A DNA stretch of 64,000 bases from Plenodomus lindquistii (Eukaryota; Ascomycota; Dothideomycetes; Pleosporales; Leptosphaeriaceae), in contig JANUWI010000005.1 of the NCBI GenBank assembly GCA_025504975.1, positions 310,001-374,000 of the forward strand, written 5' to 3'. Every line of letters starts with the position of its first letter. Position 1 is the stretch's first letter. Shown here one piece after another: positions 32,361 to 41,477 of the stretch. The notes below the pieces were generated by a model that worked only from the letters and a program-made list of their open reading frames with translations, did not search any database and was not told where the DNA came from. Position numbers and translations under genes: made by a program.

Positions 32361-32710
32361 ATGAGTCAAGAAGAGTCGTACGGGGCAACCATCCCAGCGA
32401 ACACTCGAGTCGTATCGGGTTCACCCGAAGCTTTCGTTGAGTCTACATTGCTTACAGTGGAATCATGGAAACACGGGAACACAGTCCTGCCAAATCGCCC
32501 AGGTTCCAGTCGTTCTTATACCAAATTCAACGCCGATGAGGATGTCGTCTAACATGGTCGTCCACATCGGATGAGTACGACGAGTATCTTCGTTTGCTTG
32601 TCATTAATGGGGGCCAAGAGGAAGATTTATCGTTGTCTTGCTTCAAAGAGCTTTATACCACTTATTAGAGATAACAGCAGCCCTTAGCTGAGCAAGCAGT
32701 AATCAAATCA
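32361..32710 (+). pseudogene. Decayed copy 1 of a tandemly duplicated unknown gene
   Basis: A frame from ATG 32361 contains EAFVEST and ends at TAA (about 32550). In another frame just downstream the reading continues as DEYDEYLRLL, then EEDLSLSCFKELYTTY, then TAG at 32666 and TAA soon after. These blocks match, in order, AFVESAKS and LLLSCFRRLYGIYQ of the second copy (32713-33261), which has CAG where this copy has TAG. The frame change and stop codons indicate a non-functional duplicate. The function of the ancestral gene is unknown. Confidence 0.45.
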
Positions 32711-32712
32711 CA

Positions 32713-33261
32713 GCTTTCGTAGAGAGTGCCAAGTCTAGAGTCTCAAGACGTGTCGAGGAGGGAGGGAACGAGGAGGATGACTTCGATGATGAGAGAAATA
32801 GTGAGGACGGTTTTGACTATGGGGAGGGGGGTGACGACGATGATCTCAACTCTGTGTGGGAGAGCGACAATGACGATTTCGACTCTGGTGAAGAAAGCGA
32901 CGGCGACGATTTCGACTATGTGTCAGATTTCACAGATCATATCCAGAGAGACAGTACCGAAAAAGCTCGCTCACAATGGAACTTCATGCACTTCTTCCTA
33001 GAGCTGTTGCAAGATTCCCGTGTGACTCCTCTGGTGGATATCTGTGGTGATCCACGACGAGGCCGTTACGGGTGCCTTCTCGACGGGTGCCCGGAGGATG
33101 CTTTGTTATTGTCTTGCTTTCGACGGCTTTATGGTATCTATCAGAAGTCACGACAGCCATCAGAAAGGCAGATTGATTTGCCAGAGAATTTTGCGAGACC
33201 ATTTACGGTATTAATAATATGTTGTATGCTCAGGTTATTCTCACTCAGGTTATCTTCTTGA
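32713..33261 (+). CDS. Copy 2 of the duplicated unknown gene, acidic, no ATG seen
   Basis: An open frame of about 180 codons follows a plausible acceptor (ATCACAG). It opens with AFVESAKSRVSRR, continues through a very acidic stretch (repeated D/E with DDFD motifs, ~60 residues), then FMHFFLELLQDSRVTPLVD and LLLSCFRRLYGIYQKSRQ. No in-frame ATG precedes the acidic part, so a 5' exon is missing, unrecognised or lost. Its end overlaps the 3' end of the minus-strand decarboxylase gene by 17 bp. It may be the remnant of an accessory gene. No family was recognised. Confidence 0.35.
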   Translation, partial: AFVESAKSRVSRRVEEGGNEEDDFDDERNSEDGFDYGEGGDDDDLNSVWESDNDDFDSGEESDGDDFDYVSDFTDHIQRDSTEKARSQWNFMHFFLELLQDSRVTPLVDICGDPRRGRYGCLLDGCPEDALLLSCFRRLYGIYQKSRQPSERQIDLPENFARPFTVLIICCMLRLFSLRLSS

Positions 33262-34643
33262 CCACCGCCAACTTTGACCGAACAGGCACATTCTGCTGCG
33301 GATCCTGAGTATCCGGGAATCCCTCAAGTTCCACACCCTTCCTGAAGATAACGCAGTGACTGCTTCCGCCGAAATGGAACATGCCAATCTCCTCGCCCTT
33401 CTTGACATGCTGACCCTCCTTGACCGTGATGTCACACGTGCTGACCTCCGTCATACCAATGCCCAAGAAGCATACTTGCCCCAGATCTTTGTTATCAGCT
33501 TCAAAGATGATGATGGCTCGCGTTGCAGTCGCAGTCAAGAACCCTTGCCCCGTCTTTTCGCCTGCCTCATCGATAGTGCCCTTGGCTTTAGGATCACCAA
33601 TACCTTCAAAAAGCGGCTCTGAAAAATACGTGCCATCTACAACGTAAGCTTTGACGACTTTGCCGCTGACAGGTGCGTGCCAGCGGTGGTAGCTGAGCGC
33701 AGATAGGAAAGCCTGGTAGATTGTACCTCCGACAAACTGTTCGTATAGCGGGTCCATGGCCATCATATCAATAAGAGAGTACGGTTGCCCTTTGATCCAG
33801 AATCGATCTCGTGCCTTGATATCGCGAGCAACATTATAAGGTTTGGACTCGCAAGCATTTGCAATCACATTGTCGTCTTCGGGGCTGGCAACAGGTCGCT
33901 TGTCCTCATGGAGAGTTCGCACAAAGAAATCATCCCACGATATGAAGCCCCAGTGATTTTTTGATGGGTCGCATTGGAATATCTCTTCGAATTTGTAGGA
34001 CGTCTGACCGATGTTTGCGACAGTAGCTAGGTCTTGCACAGCGTGGTCGCTGAACCAGCCGATCTTGTCGTTGCCCAGGACGTATGCTGATGCGCGTGAG
34101 CCTAAAAATTCGGCCCATGTGTTTAGTATCTTCTTGATCATCTTATTCACTTCTGGGTCGAGAAAGAAGGCATATCCACTTGGGGTGCCCATCGGCCTGT
34201 CGCAGAATGTTAGTAGGTCTTGTGCGTGACATTTCTGACACAACTTACCAATCCAGTACAGCGTTGAAAGGCGTACCGACAATACCAACAGAGTATTCGT
34301 GATCGCTCCATTCCGGCGCTGTTGTAAGTAAGTGGTTGAAGACCTCAAGCATGTGTTGATAGTCCCGTATTTGCTTATGACCCGCAGGATCCTTATTGTA
34401 CGGCTTCTTCGTCGGTACCTCTTCAAACATGGCAGAGACGAGGAGATAGATGCGTGTGTCTTTCTCGATGAAGTCCTTGAATTCTTGAATCACCGGGTGG
34501 AACTCCTGGGAATTGTTGTCAACACGGTCAACGACTCCTGAAAGCCATTTTTTGTGAACCCGGTGGTCGGCTGGCAGCCACATGCCCGTCCTGTGCATTT
34601 GGTGCTCTTCAGGCACATTTTTGGTGTTTGTTTGGTGGACCAT
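33245..34643 (-). CDS. PsiD-like phosphatidylserine decarboxylase family enzyme, 448 aa
   Basis: Two exons, 34643-34249 and 34196-33245, are joined across a 52-bp intron (GTAAGT donor, CTACTAAC branch, GACAG acceptor). Residues 1-130 match the N-terminal PSDC-type domain that precedes the catalytic domain in soluble fungal members (WLPADHRVHKKW, then EFKDFIEKD). The catalytic domain includes YHRWHAPVSGKV and the self-processing site MFHFGGSSHCVIF, where cleavage between Gly and Ser would create the pyruvoyl cofactor. No mitochondrial leader or membrane helix is present, unlike true Psd1. This layout is that of PsiD, the L-tryptophan decarboxylase of psilocybin-producing mushrooms, and of many uncharacterised ascomycete relatives. 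The substrate is therefore probably a free amino acid rather than phosphatidylserine; that is inference. Confidence 0.85.
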
Positions 34644-35573
34644 GGTTGTAATTCGTTATCTCTTCAGAAAACAGTGCCAATTCTGTGCCTCTTATATCGG
34701 GTAGGCTCGAAAGGACCTGTGGCAGCCATGACTATGACCGTGTCCTACGTCATTTTACAAATTCCGCAGCTGTGGCGCCAGCAGCCCACTAGCCACGCGC
34801 TTACGTCCCCTACGAATCCGTATTCGTAAAGCGAACCAGGCTTCTCCGGAGAAAAATTGTATTCGCAGTATTAGCCTGAGAATTGCGGAAGACATGTACC
34901 GGTAGATCTGCAATGCGTGGAGATGCACAGCAGGTCCCAAGACGCGGGAAGGCGCACTGGCTAGCGTCGACTTTTCGACACCACCACATTCTTTTTTTCT
35001 TACCTAATTCTTGTCCTGCTACTCTTTCACACATATGCTTGCATGTTATCCTTTCATAGCTAAACTTTCTGTAGAACTGCTGGCACATTTACTCACATTC
35101 GGCGCGTGGCGAATGTAACGAAAGTGCCCAAGGCAAATGGTGTCAGACCTTTCCTTACCTGTAGACCAGCCAGTGTTTTTGAACAAGTCTTCCCATGATT
35201 CAGGTAATTCTAATAAGCAGGCTAACTCTGTACAGAGAGCTGTCGTTCCCTCTTCACCGATACCCTGCAAAATCATGTGATCGTCGCAATCATCAGCTAC
35301 CACCTCCCTCGATGCATTTAGGACGGCAACGCAATATTTGTTTCCAACTGACCAATGTCTTATGCGACATAGCAGTCCATGCCATCAACGTAGCTCCAAG
35401 ACTCAATCGCAACAATACGAAAAGCACATACAGCGACGCTAGATGATCCAGGTGATGGCAAACTGACTGAGACATGTCATCTGCGTCGACTCCCACGACG
35501 TCTGATACGGTTTGACTACAAAACGGCAACATCTTCTGCTTTCGTCTCTATCTGTCACAGTTAGTTTGCTTCT
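34644..35573. other. Intergenic with an orphan minus-strand frame
   Basis: About 0.9 kb between the decarboxylase start and the next plus-strand gene. It contains the coding-like fragment at 35046-35303. The rest shows no feature. Confidence 0.45.
35046..35303 (-). pseudogene. Orphan coding-like fragment of unknown family
   Basis: The frame reads as well-balanced protein: CDDHMILQGIGEEG, then ELPESWEDLFKNTGWSTG, then TICLGHFRYIRHAPN, after which a GTGAGT donor-like site occurs. No downstream exon with matching character was found, and upstream frames (to 35532) are open but unconvincing. It resembles part of a metabolic enzyme; a 2-oxoglutarate/Fe(II) oxygenase is conceivable, but the HxD motif is absent. 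I consider it a fragment of a decayed gene or one exon of a gene I could not assemble. Confidence 0.3.
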
Positions 35574-36727
35574 ATGGTAGTCGAAATGATCCTCATCCAA
35601 CGACTTCGACGTTACTTTGGATCTGCAAGCAGCGATGCGACTTGGAGCGAGACATCCTCAGATCGCGCAGCTCGATACCAGTCCAGGCAGCTTCTACTGC
35701 CAGTCTCGCACGCGACCCAGCTTATTTTGGCTCTCATACTCATGGGTCTTAATGCGTATAATATACACTTCGTCGTGAGTGGAATGTTAGCCTTCTGTTT
35801 GGTTATCGTAAGTGCCGCCCAGCATGCATTCCTTCAGCCCTAACTTTTGCTACAGGAAGTCTGCACAGCTTTAATCGTAACTTACCTGATTGTTTGCCAA
35901 CTTCATCACACCAAGCTTTACGGTAGTAATGTTACTCTTGTGCTCCAAGTCTTCATGTTCATCTCCTGGATCATCGTATTCGGACTACTCGCGGGTCTAT
36001 CACACTCCTGGCAGCAACCGGATTGTACAGATCCCTACAAATCTATCGATGTATGTCGTTCCTTTGAGATAAAAGACTTACGTTCACTGCATAAGAGTGA
36101 AACCGCGTCGTATACTACCTACTCGGGGGCACTGATAGCAAGCTCGGTGTTGTCCTCTATCGAAATGTAAGTTTCTCAGCAACAAGATTGCTATACGACT
36201 GACACCCTCCTAGCATACTTTGGACTGTCACTTTAGGAACTACATGTTTCGACAGACTGAGCAATCTCAAATCTCCTCCTGGAGCACTTACAGCTCCACC
36301 TCAGTTTCTGCACATTGAACGACCTCTCCCACGGAACACAGATACTTCGCACCGTTTTCCCCTCACTGACTCTTGGACAACCGGATCTTGGAGCGCTACC
36401 GTGCATCGCTCAGGCCCACAGCCCCTTCTTCCCGACGACGACTATGTCAGCGAGAACCCGCATGTGCTTGCGCCACCGCCGTTACGAGTGACGAACCAAG
36501 TTAGCGCCCACTTGGACCGCCCCGTATTGGGTACCCCATCGCAATCGCTCACGCCGCCGACAACCCCAGTTGTTCACGAGGTAGAGGCAAATGTTCATAT
36601 TTCTGCAGCGCCACCAAAGCTACCGTCCATTCATACCAGGTCCCCTCCTCGAGCGTACAAAGCGTGGAACCCAAATGCTACGCCGCGACGCGAATATGTC
36701 CCAAGTCCGCTGGTTAAGGAAGTGTAG
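35574..36727 (+). CDS. Four-helix membrane protein, MARVEL-like, 352 aa
   Basis: Exons are 35574-35807, 35856-36166 and 36214-36727; introns of 48 and 47 bp, both GTAAGT-donor. An optional in-frame 45-bp intron (36051-36095, GTATGT..TAAG) may also be removed, so the loop between helices 3 and 4 is uncertain by 15 residues. Hydrophobic helices lie at roughly 40-62, 66-95, 104-130 and, spanning the last splice, 165-192; the Cys-containing loop between helices 3 and 4 fits the MARVEL pattern. The ~160-residue C-tail is Pro/Ser/Thr-rich and presumably cytosolic. Function unknown; probably membrane organisation. The gene is convergent with the multicopper oxidase, 186 bp between stops. Confidence 0.7.
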
Positions 36728-36913
36728 ACGCAATGTGCGAAATGATGCTTGGTTGGGTGAGCAACGCTGGTCAGAGCAGTTGCGTACTCACAGGTACACC
36801 ATGGACACTCCATCCTTCGCAAAGGTCTCTTGTTCAGGGTATCTCTTATGTAAAATTTCCACATCCTGACAAATGAATCAACACTGCATCTTCTATGCAC
36901 ATGGGCCCATCAT

Positions 36914-38767
36914 CTAATCCTTTTCCTCGTCGTCCCACTCATGCCACGCAACCGGTGTGATATCCTCGCCTCCATACGCAGTTCCTCCAAACTCCAAGTA
37001 TCCCTCGGCCCCCGAGTACGGGATCCGTGCAATATCCTCATACTCGCCCATGACCATGACAGCATTCATACCCATAATCATATGCTGCAGCACATGGCAA
37101 TGCAACATCCAGCAGCCCGCATCTTGAACCCTCAGGCGCCAGCAGCGCCACCCTTCATCATCACCTGAAACGCCCTTATCACGGTAGCGGTACAAATTGG
37201 TCGTATCGCGCTTGACGGGGTTGTAATTCTCGAGTTTCTTCTCGTTGGCAACGGGATCGTAAGTCCCGTTTCCACTTCCGCAATCATAATAATGACTCCC
37301 GTGCAAATGGAAGGGGTGGTAGTCAAACCCACCGTTTCCATTCACAAGACTACCCGTGTTTTCGAGGATAATCTCAATGACTTCGCCGAGCTTCGCGGGC
37401 CAGGTGAGCGTGTAGGGATCCCAGCCGCCGTTCGCCATGGCGGCAGTGTAGTTTGGCATAGCCTCGGGCCCGTTCTTGTATATGTCGACGAGATAAGGGG
37501 GGCTGTTTGCGGCGGTGTTGTCGGTCCAGTTTAAGCCTTCGAGTTGCCAGATGGTGGTGGACTGGCTCAGCTGTACATTGGTGATGTGGATGCGGCGCGT
37601 GATTTCAGAGGCTGCTGGGAAGTCGTTGGGGACCAGGGGTTCCAGGGCGTACTCTAAGAAGCTGTAGGTTTCGTTTGAGAGGACGATGGGGTTGGTGAGG
37701 GGTGCTGTTGTGAGAACCGGCGCGGCGTGGGAGTAGCGGAGGATACCGAAGCCGGTGAAAATTGCAGGGCGATCCTTGGTCTCGAATTGAATGTAGTAGT
37801 CAGTCTGATTTCCAAGCTGTTCCACGGTCTTGGTGTAGAAGAGCGCGTCGAAGCGTTGGCCAGAGGAGACAAGCATGTGGTCGATCGTGTAGGGCTTGGT
37901 GTAGTGACCATCCGCCTCGATGACGTCGAAACGGTCGTGTCCCTCGATGCCAAAGGAAACCATGGATATAGCAGTCGAACCTATGAATCGGAACCGGTAT
38001 GTCTTTCCAGGCTCAACATCAATGACAGGCAACTTACAGTTGCCCTGGCCGGCCTTCTCGCCCTGTGCAACTCCAACACCATTGAGGAGCACAGCGTTGG
38101 TCTCACCAGACCAAACGAAAGGAGTCGCAACCAGACCTCTCTCAATCGCCTCATCGGTCTTGTTGAAGTAATCTTGCAAGAACACAATGCGTTCCTCGTC
38201 ATACTCAAAAGGTGGTGGTCCAAAGTCTTCAACAATGAGGGGACCAGCAGCGGACACGGCTTGAAAGCCAATGTGAGAATGGTAGAAGTATGTTCCCGAG
38301 TCAGGTGTCTCCGGGTGAACTTCATAGTCGAAGCATCTGTGTGGTGCAATTGGCCACTGAGAGACGGGTGAGCCGTCACTAAACGGAGCTGTACGCTGGC
38401 TCAAGCCGTGCCAATGCTGCAAGTCGTTAGCAACATGTACTTGAGTAATCCTCGTGACCTGTTAGCATACCATGGTCGTGTTGTACTCCTCCATATCATT
38501 GCACACTCTAACCCATGTTGTCTTGCCCGGTGGCATCCGCAGCGTCGGTCCAGGCGATGTCCCATTCACCAGAACAGACATGTGGGTCTGGCATGCCACC
38601 GTGTGGTTCTCATAGGTTACCCGCAGCACATAGTCTGGCACAAAGTTCTCTCCATGGTTATGCAAGTGCGACTCATGCGCCTTTGGCGGAGACCGATAGC
38701 CATACTCGTGCCCCACAATCCCCTGAGCAGTTGCGAGCAACACGGCGAACGTGTGCTTGAAGTACAT
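36914..38767 (-). CDS. Secreted multicopper oxidase (laccase / ascorbate-oxidase type), 599 aa
   Basis: Exon 1 (38767-38471) carries a signal peptide (residues ~1-19). A 54-bp intron (GTATGC donor, TGCTAAC branch, TTGCAG acceptor) splits the codons just before the first copper motif, and exon 2 runs to 36914. All four copper-binding segments are intact: HWHG, YFYHSHIG, HPFHLHG and HCHVLQHMIMGM. The final motif supplies the type 1 Cys and His ligands and a Met in the axial position. Three cupredoxin domains are expected, and many NXT/S sequons fit a secreted glycoprotein. Such enzymes oxidise phenols, melanin precursors or related reductants with reduction of O2 to water. The exact substrate class, laccase-like or ascorbate-oxidase-like, cannot be fixed from sequence alone. 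Confidence 0.9.
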
Positions 38768-39871
38768 CTTGACAATGAGAGTGATTGAGCAAGTATTGCC
38801 GCTTGAAGTAAAGATGGGGACGTCGGTCCCAAAGAATTGGAAGTCCTGCTATTGTTATACGGTCCGGGGATACGATGCAGACACCGAACGGCGACATCCC
38901 CTATGCAGTGACCAATGCTTTTAGGGGCGATCGTGTTCGAAACCGCTGCCAGATCGGTTGGTTCATCTCGGCGCTCTGAATAAGGTGTCGGCGGTGCTTT
39001 GAATAGTATCGGCGTGATGTTTAGCTGTATGTGTAACATATAGTACCTACAGAGTCTCCTAGCTTGTTGTTTAGGGCACAATTTTAGAGTCCAAGAGATC
39101 GCGTTGTCTTGGTACCACCGTTTCCCCACACATCGAGCCCGCGAGGAAGACTCACCGGCTCAGCCATAATGCTGGGCGTACGGAGAAAGGAGGCGTAGAC
39201 TATAGCAACGTTTAGCGCAGCAAGCTGAGATACCGATTTCTGGAGGCGCACTCAACTCCAACACCGAACACGAAGCGAGAACAGAACCCGCGGCCCGACC
39301 TCCAAATGCCTAGCGCAAAGGAAGATCGACACGACGCGGCCGCGAGGTGGGATCATGTGGAGGCATTTGCTCTTGTGCCTGTGCAGTGCAGGGAACAAGT
39401 TTTGGAACAACGTTGGGCCCGTTAAGGTTTGTCCCTGGTCAGTCACTTGTCTGTAACGTCCCTTTGACGTCGCCACAACTTGAAGTCGAACTTTGTGGAT
39501 TCGCATTCGATGATCTATAATTTGTTACGATCTTTGGGCTCAGCCACGGTATTGACTGTCGATGGGCAACCATTATGTAACATGGGGTGATTCTGACACG
39601 GACCGAAGATCAATTCCGGCCTTTCCGGGATATAGCAGCGATTGGAATATACCATGGGAGAAGCGCCGACTTGGCCAGGAACAACATTCAGTGAAGCCCA
39701 AATTAAGTCGCAGATGCCCCTTTGCTCTAAATGAGTATGTAATACTTCCAAGCAATAACTGTCGTCACCGCTGAGCCTTCGCCACATTACTTCTACTGCA
39801 CGCCCGTCGACGGCACTATCTCGCTGCTGCTGCTGCTCACACTCGTTCAAGATCAACAAAGTCACTTCAAA
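38768..39871. promoter_or_regulatory. 1.1-kb divergent promoter, multicopper oxidase / small secreted protein
   Basis: Two genes for secreted proteins start at either end and read outward. The intervening ORFs (for example minus 39976-39515) overlap the secreted-protein gene and show no domain. A short (CTG)n run lies in the probable 5' UTR near 39823-39836. Joint regulation is possible but not shown. Confidence 0.4.
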
Positions 39872-40422
39872 ATGGTTGCACAAATCCTCACACTCGTTAC
39901 TCTTGCCTTGACCAGCGTAGTCACTGCGACCCCTTACAAACTCCACCAGCGAGCCAACGATGTGACCGTCACTCAACTCGACAAGTCCTCAAACTCTACA
40001 GGCGGAACTGCGGACGCCGCCGCATCAGGGAACCTGAGCCCCTTTGGCGAAATTGGCCTAGGTTGTGGACTCGATTGGAAGCGCGATGTCTCGTATGGAG
40101 GTGCGCATTGTCACTTGGACTCAGCTTGACCGACGACACACCTACTGACATGTGAACAGGTGGCCTGACAGCAGGATCCAGCGATTACGGTCTGGGAGGT
40201 GGCTTCGTTATCGCCCCAGAGAATATCACTGTTGGACTGGGTATCGGTATCAACCCTGCAAATGCAAGCGCAGATATCAACTTTAGCGGCACAAAGGATG
40301 GGCAGTTTCGGATGGAGTTATCTGTGACGGGAAAGCTGACGTGTGTGCCGGGGTTGAAGGATGGAAGGAACATCATTACGTGTCAGTCCGGAGACACAGT
40401 CGATTGGCCTTACCCTAATTGA
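39872..40422 (+). CDS. Small secreted protein, 163 aa
   Basis: Exon 1 (39872-40100) and exon 2 (40160-40422) flank a 59-bp intron (GTGCGC donor, CTACTGAC branch, GAACAG acceptor). A clean signal peptide (MVAQILTLVTLALTSVVTA) is followed by a short Thr/Ser/Asn-rich segment and a compact Gly-rich domain: EIGLGCGLDWKRD, then SSDYGLGGGFVIAPENITV, then a strand-rich end with LTCVPGLKDG and IITCQSG. It has three Cys and NXT/S sequons. No known enzyme motif is present. Size, secretion signal and lack of a family fit an effector-like or surface protein, but nothing proves a role in infection. Without splicing the frame stops early at 86 residues. Confidence 0.75.
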
Positions 40423-40811
40423 AATACTGATGAAGAGCAAGGGCGAGTGAGGGGAAGAGGAGGTGATTGTGAGGAGGCGAGTATGGAGAGAGCGGGAGGG
40501 ATACTCGTGGAGAAGTTGGGTAACAAACCTATCAGTGACAGTAGCGACTTTTCTTCTCCAACACATATTATACATATACGAACATTGAATATCACACTTG
40601 TAGAACTATCAACAATATTCACCATTGCGCTTTCGTAAGTAGACCAAATCTCGGAGCAACACCCCATCCCATTCGTCAATCCACACTGTGGCCCGTGCAC
40701 ATCGGCGCATTTCTCCATCCATCATCGTGAACATCCACCACCACCAGCACTCACTCACTCACGCACCCAAACGCCACAACGGCCCCTCAAACCCCCATCC
40801 AACCGCCCAAC
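40423..40811. other. Intergenic, 389 bp
   Basis: The 3' flank of the secreted-protein gene and the promoter of bL36m. The right half is strongly C/A-rich on the plus strand. Overlapping frames on both strands are compositional artefacts. Confidence 0.5.
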
Positions 40812-41215
40812 ATGCTCCCCCGCGCGCTCCTCCTCCCCCTCCGCCGCACGCTCTTCGCCCGCCCCGCCCTCCGCACCACCACCACCCGCCACATCCACAC
40901 CCCAACCTGCGCCTGCCTGCGCCCCACACTCTCGCGCTTCCAAACACAACCCTCGCAAGCCCAATCACCCTCCGGTATCCAAACGCTATCCTCGCGGTTC
41001 CAAGGGCTACGCGTAAGCCCCCATACGCAGACGCGCGGCATGAAGGTGCGCAGTTCGGTGAAGAAGCTGTGTGATGGGTGCAAGAGCGTGAGGAGGAAGG
41101 GGGGACGTTATGTGTATATTATTTGTAGTAAGAATCCGAAGCACAAGCAGAGGTGAGTGAATCAGTGAAGGTTTGGAGAGATCGGTGGGGGCTAATGATG
41201 TATAGGCAGGGATGA
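40812..41215 (+). CDS. RTC6: Mitochondrial ribosomal protein bL36m, 116 aa
   Basis: Exon 1 is 40812-41152. A 53-bp intron (41153-41205; GTGAGT donor, GGCTAATG branch, TATAG acceptor) is followed by a 10-nt terminal coding exon. The N-terminal ~76 residues are Arg/Ser/Thr/Pro-rich with no acidic residues, a mitochondrial presequence. The mature part is a textbook bL36: MKVRSSVKKLCDGCKSVRRK, then a CxxC...C...H zinc-binding pattern ending SKNPKHKQRQG. The spliced ending QRQG is the universal bL36 C-terminus, whereas reading through gives a stop after QR; this decides the intron. The protein sits in the large mitoribosomal subunit. Yeast calls the orthologue Rtc6. Confidence 0.93.
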
Positions 41216-41477
41216 GCGGCGTGGATTGGGGGATAATTGCGATGGGTATGCAGGGGGAGAGGTGAAGGATGGTGGATGGATGATGGGGGAGAAGCAGTGT
41301 AACATATATATGCACATTGGGCACAAACAGGCGTTTGGAAACCATGAATAGAGTCTCACTCAACAAAGCAAGAATAAAACACCCATTCTACACCAATGTC
41401 ATGTACCCAAAGCCCCCAATATCCCATATCACCCATTATGCATCCATTACCCACGCTTTATATTCGTCCTATCCCCA

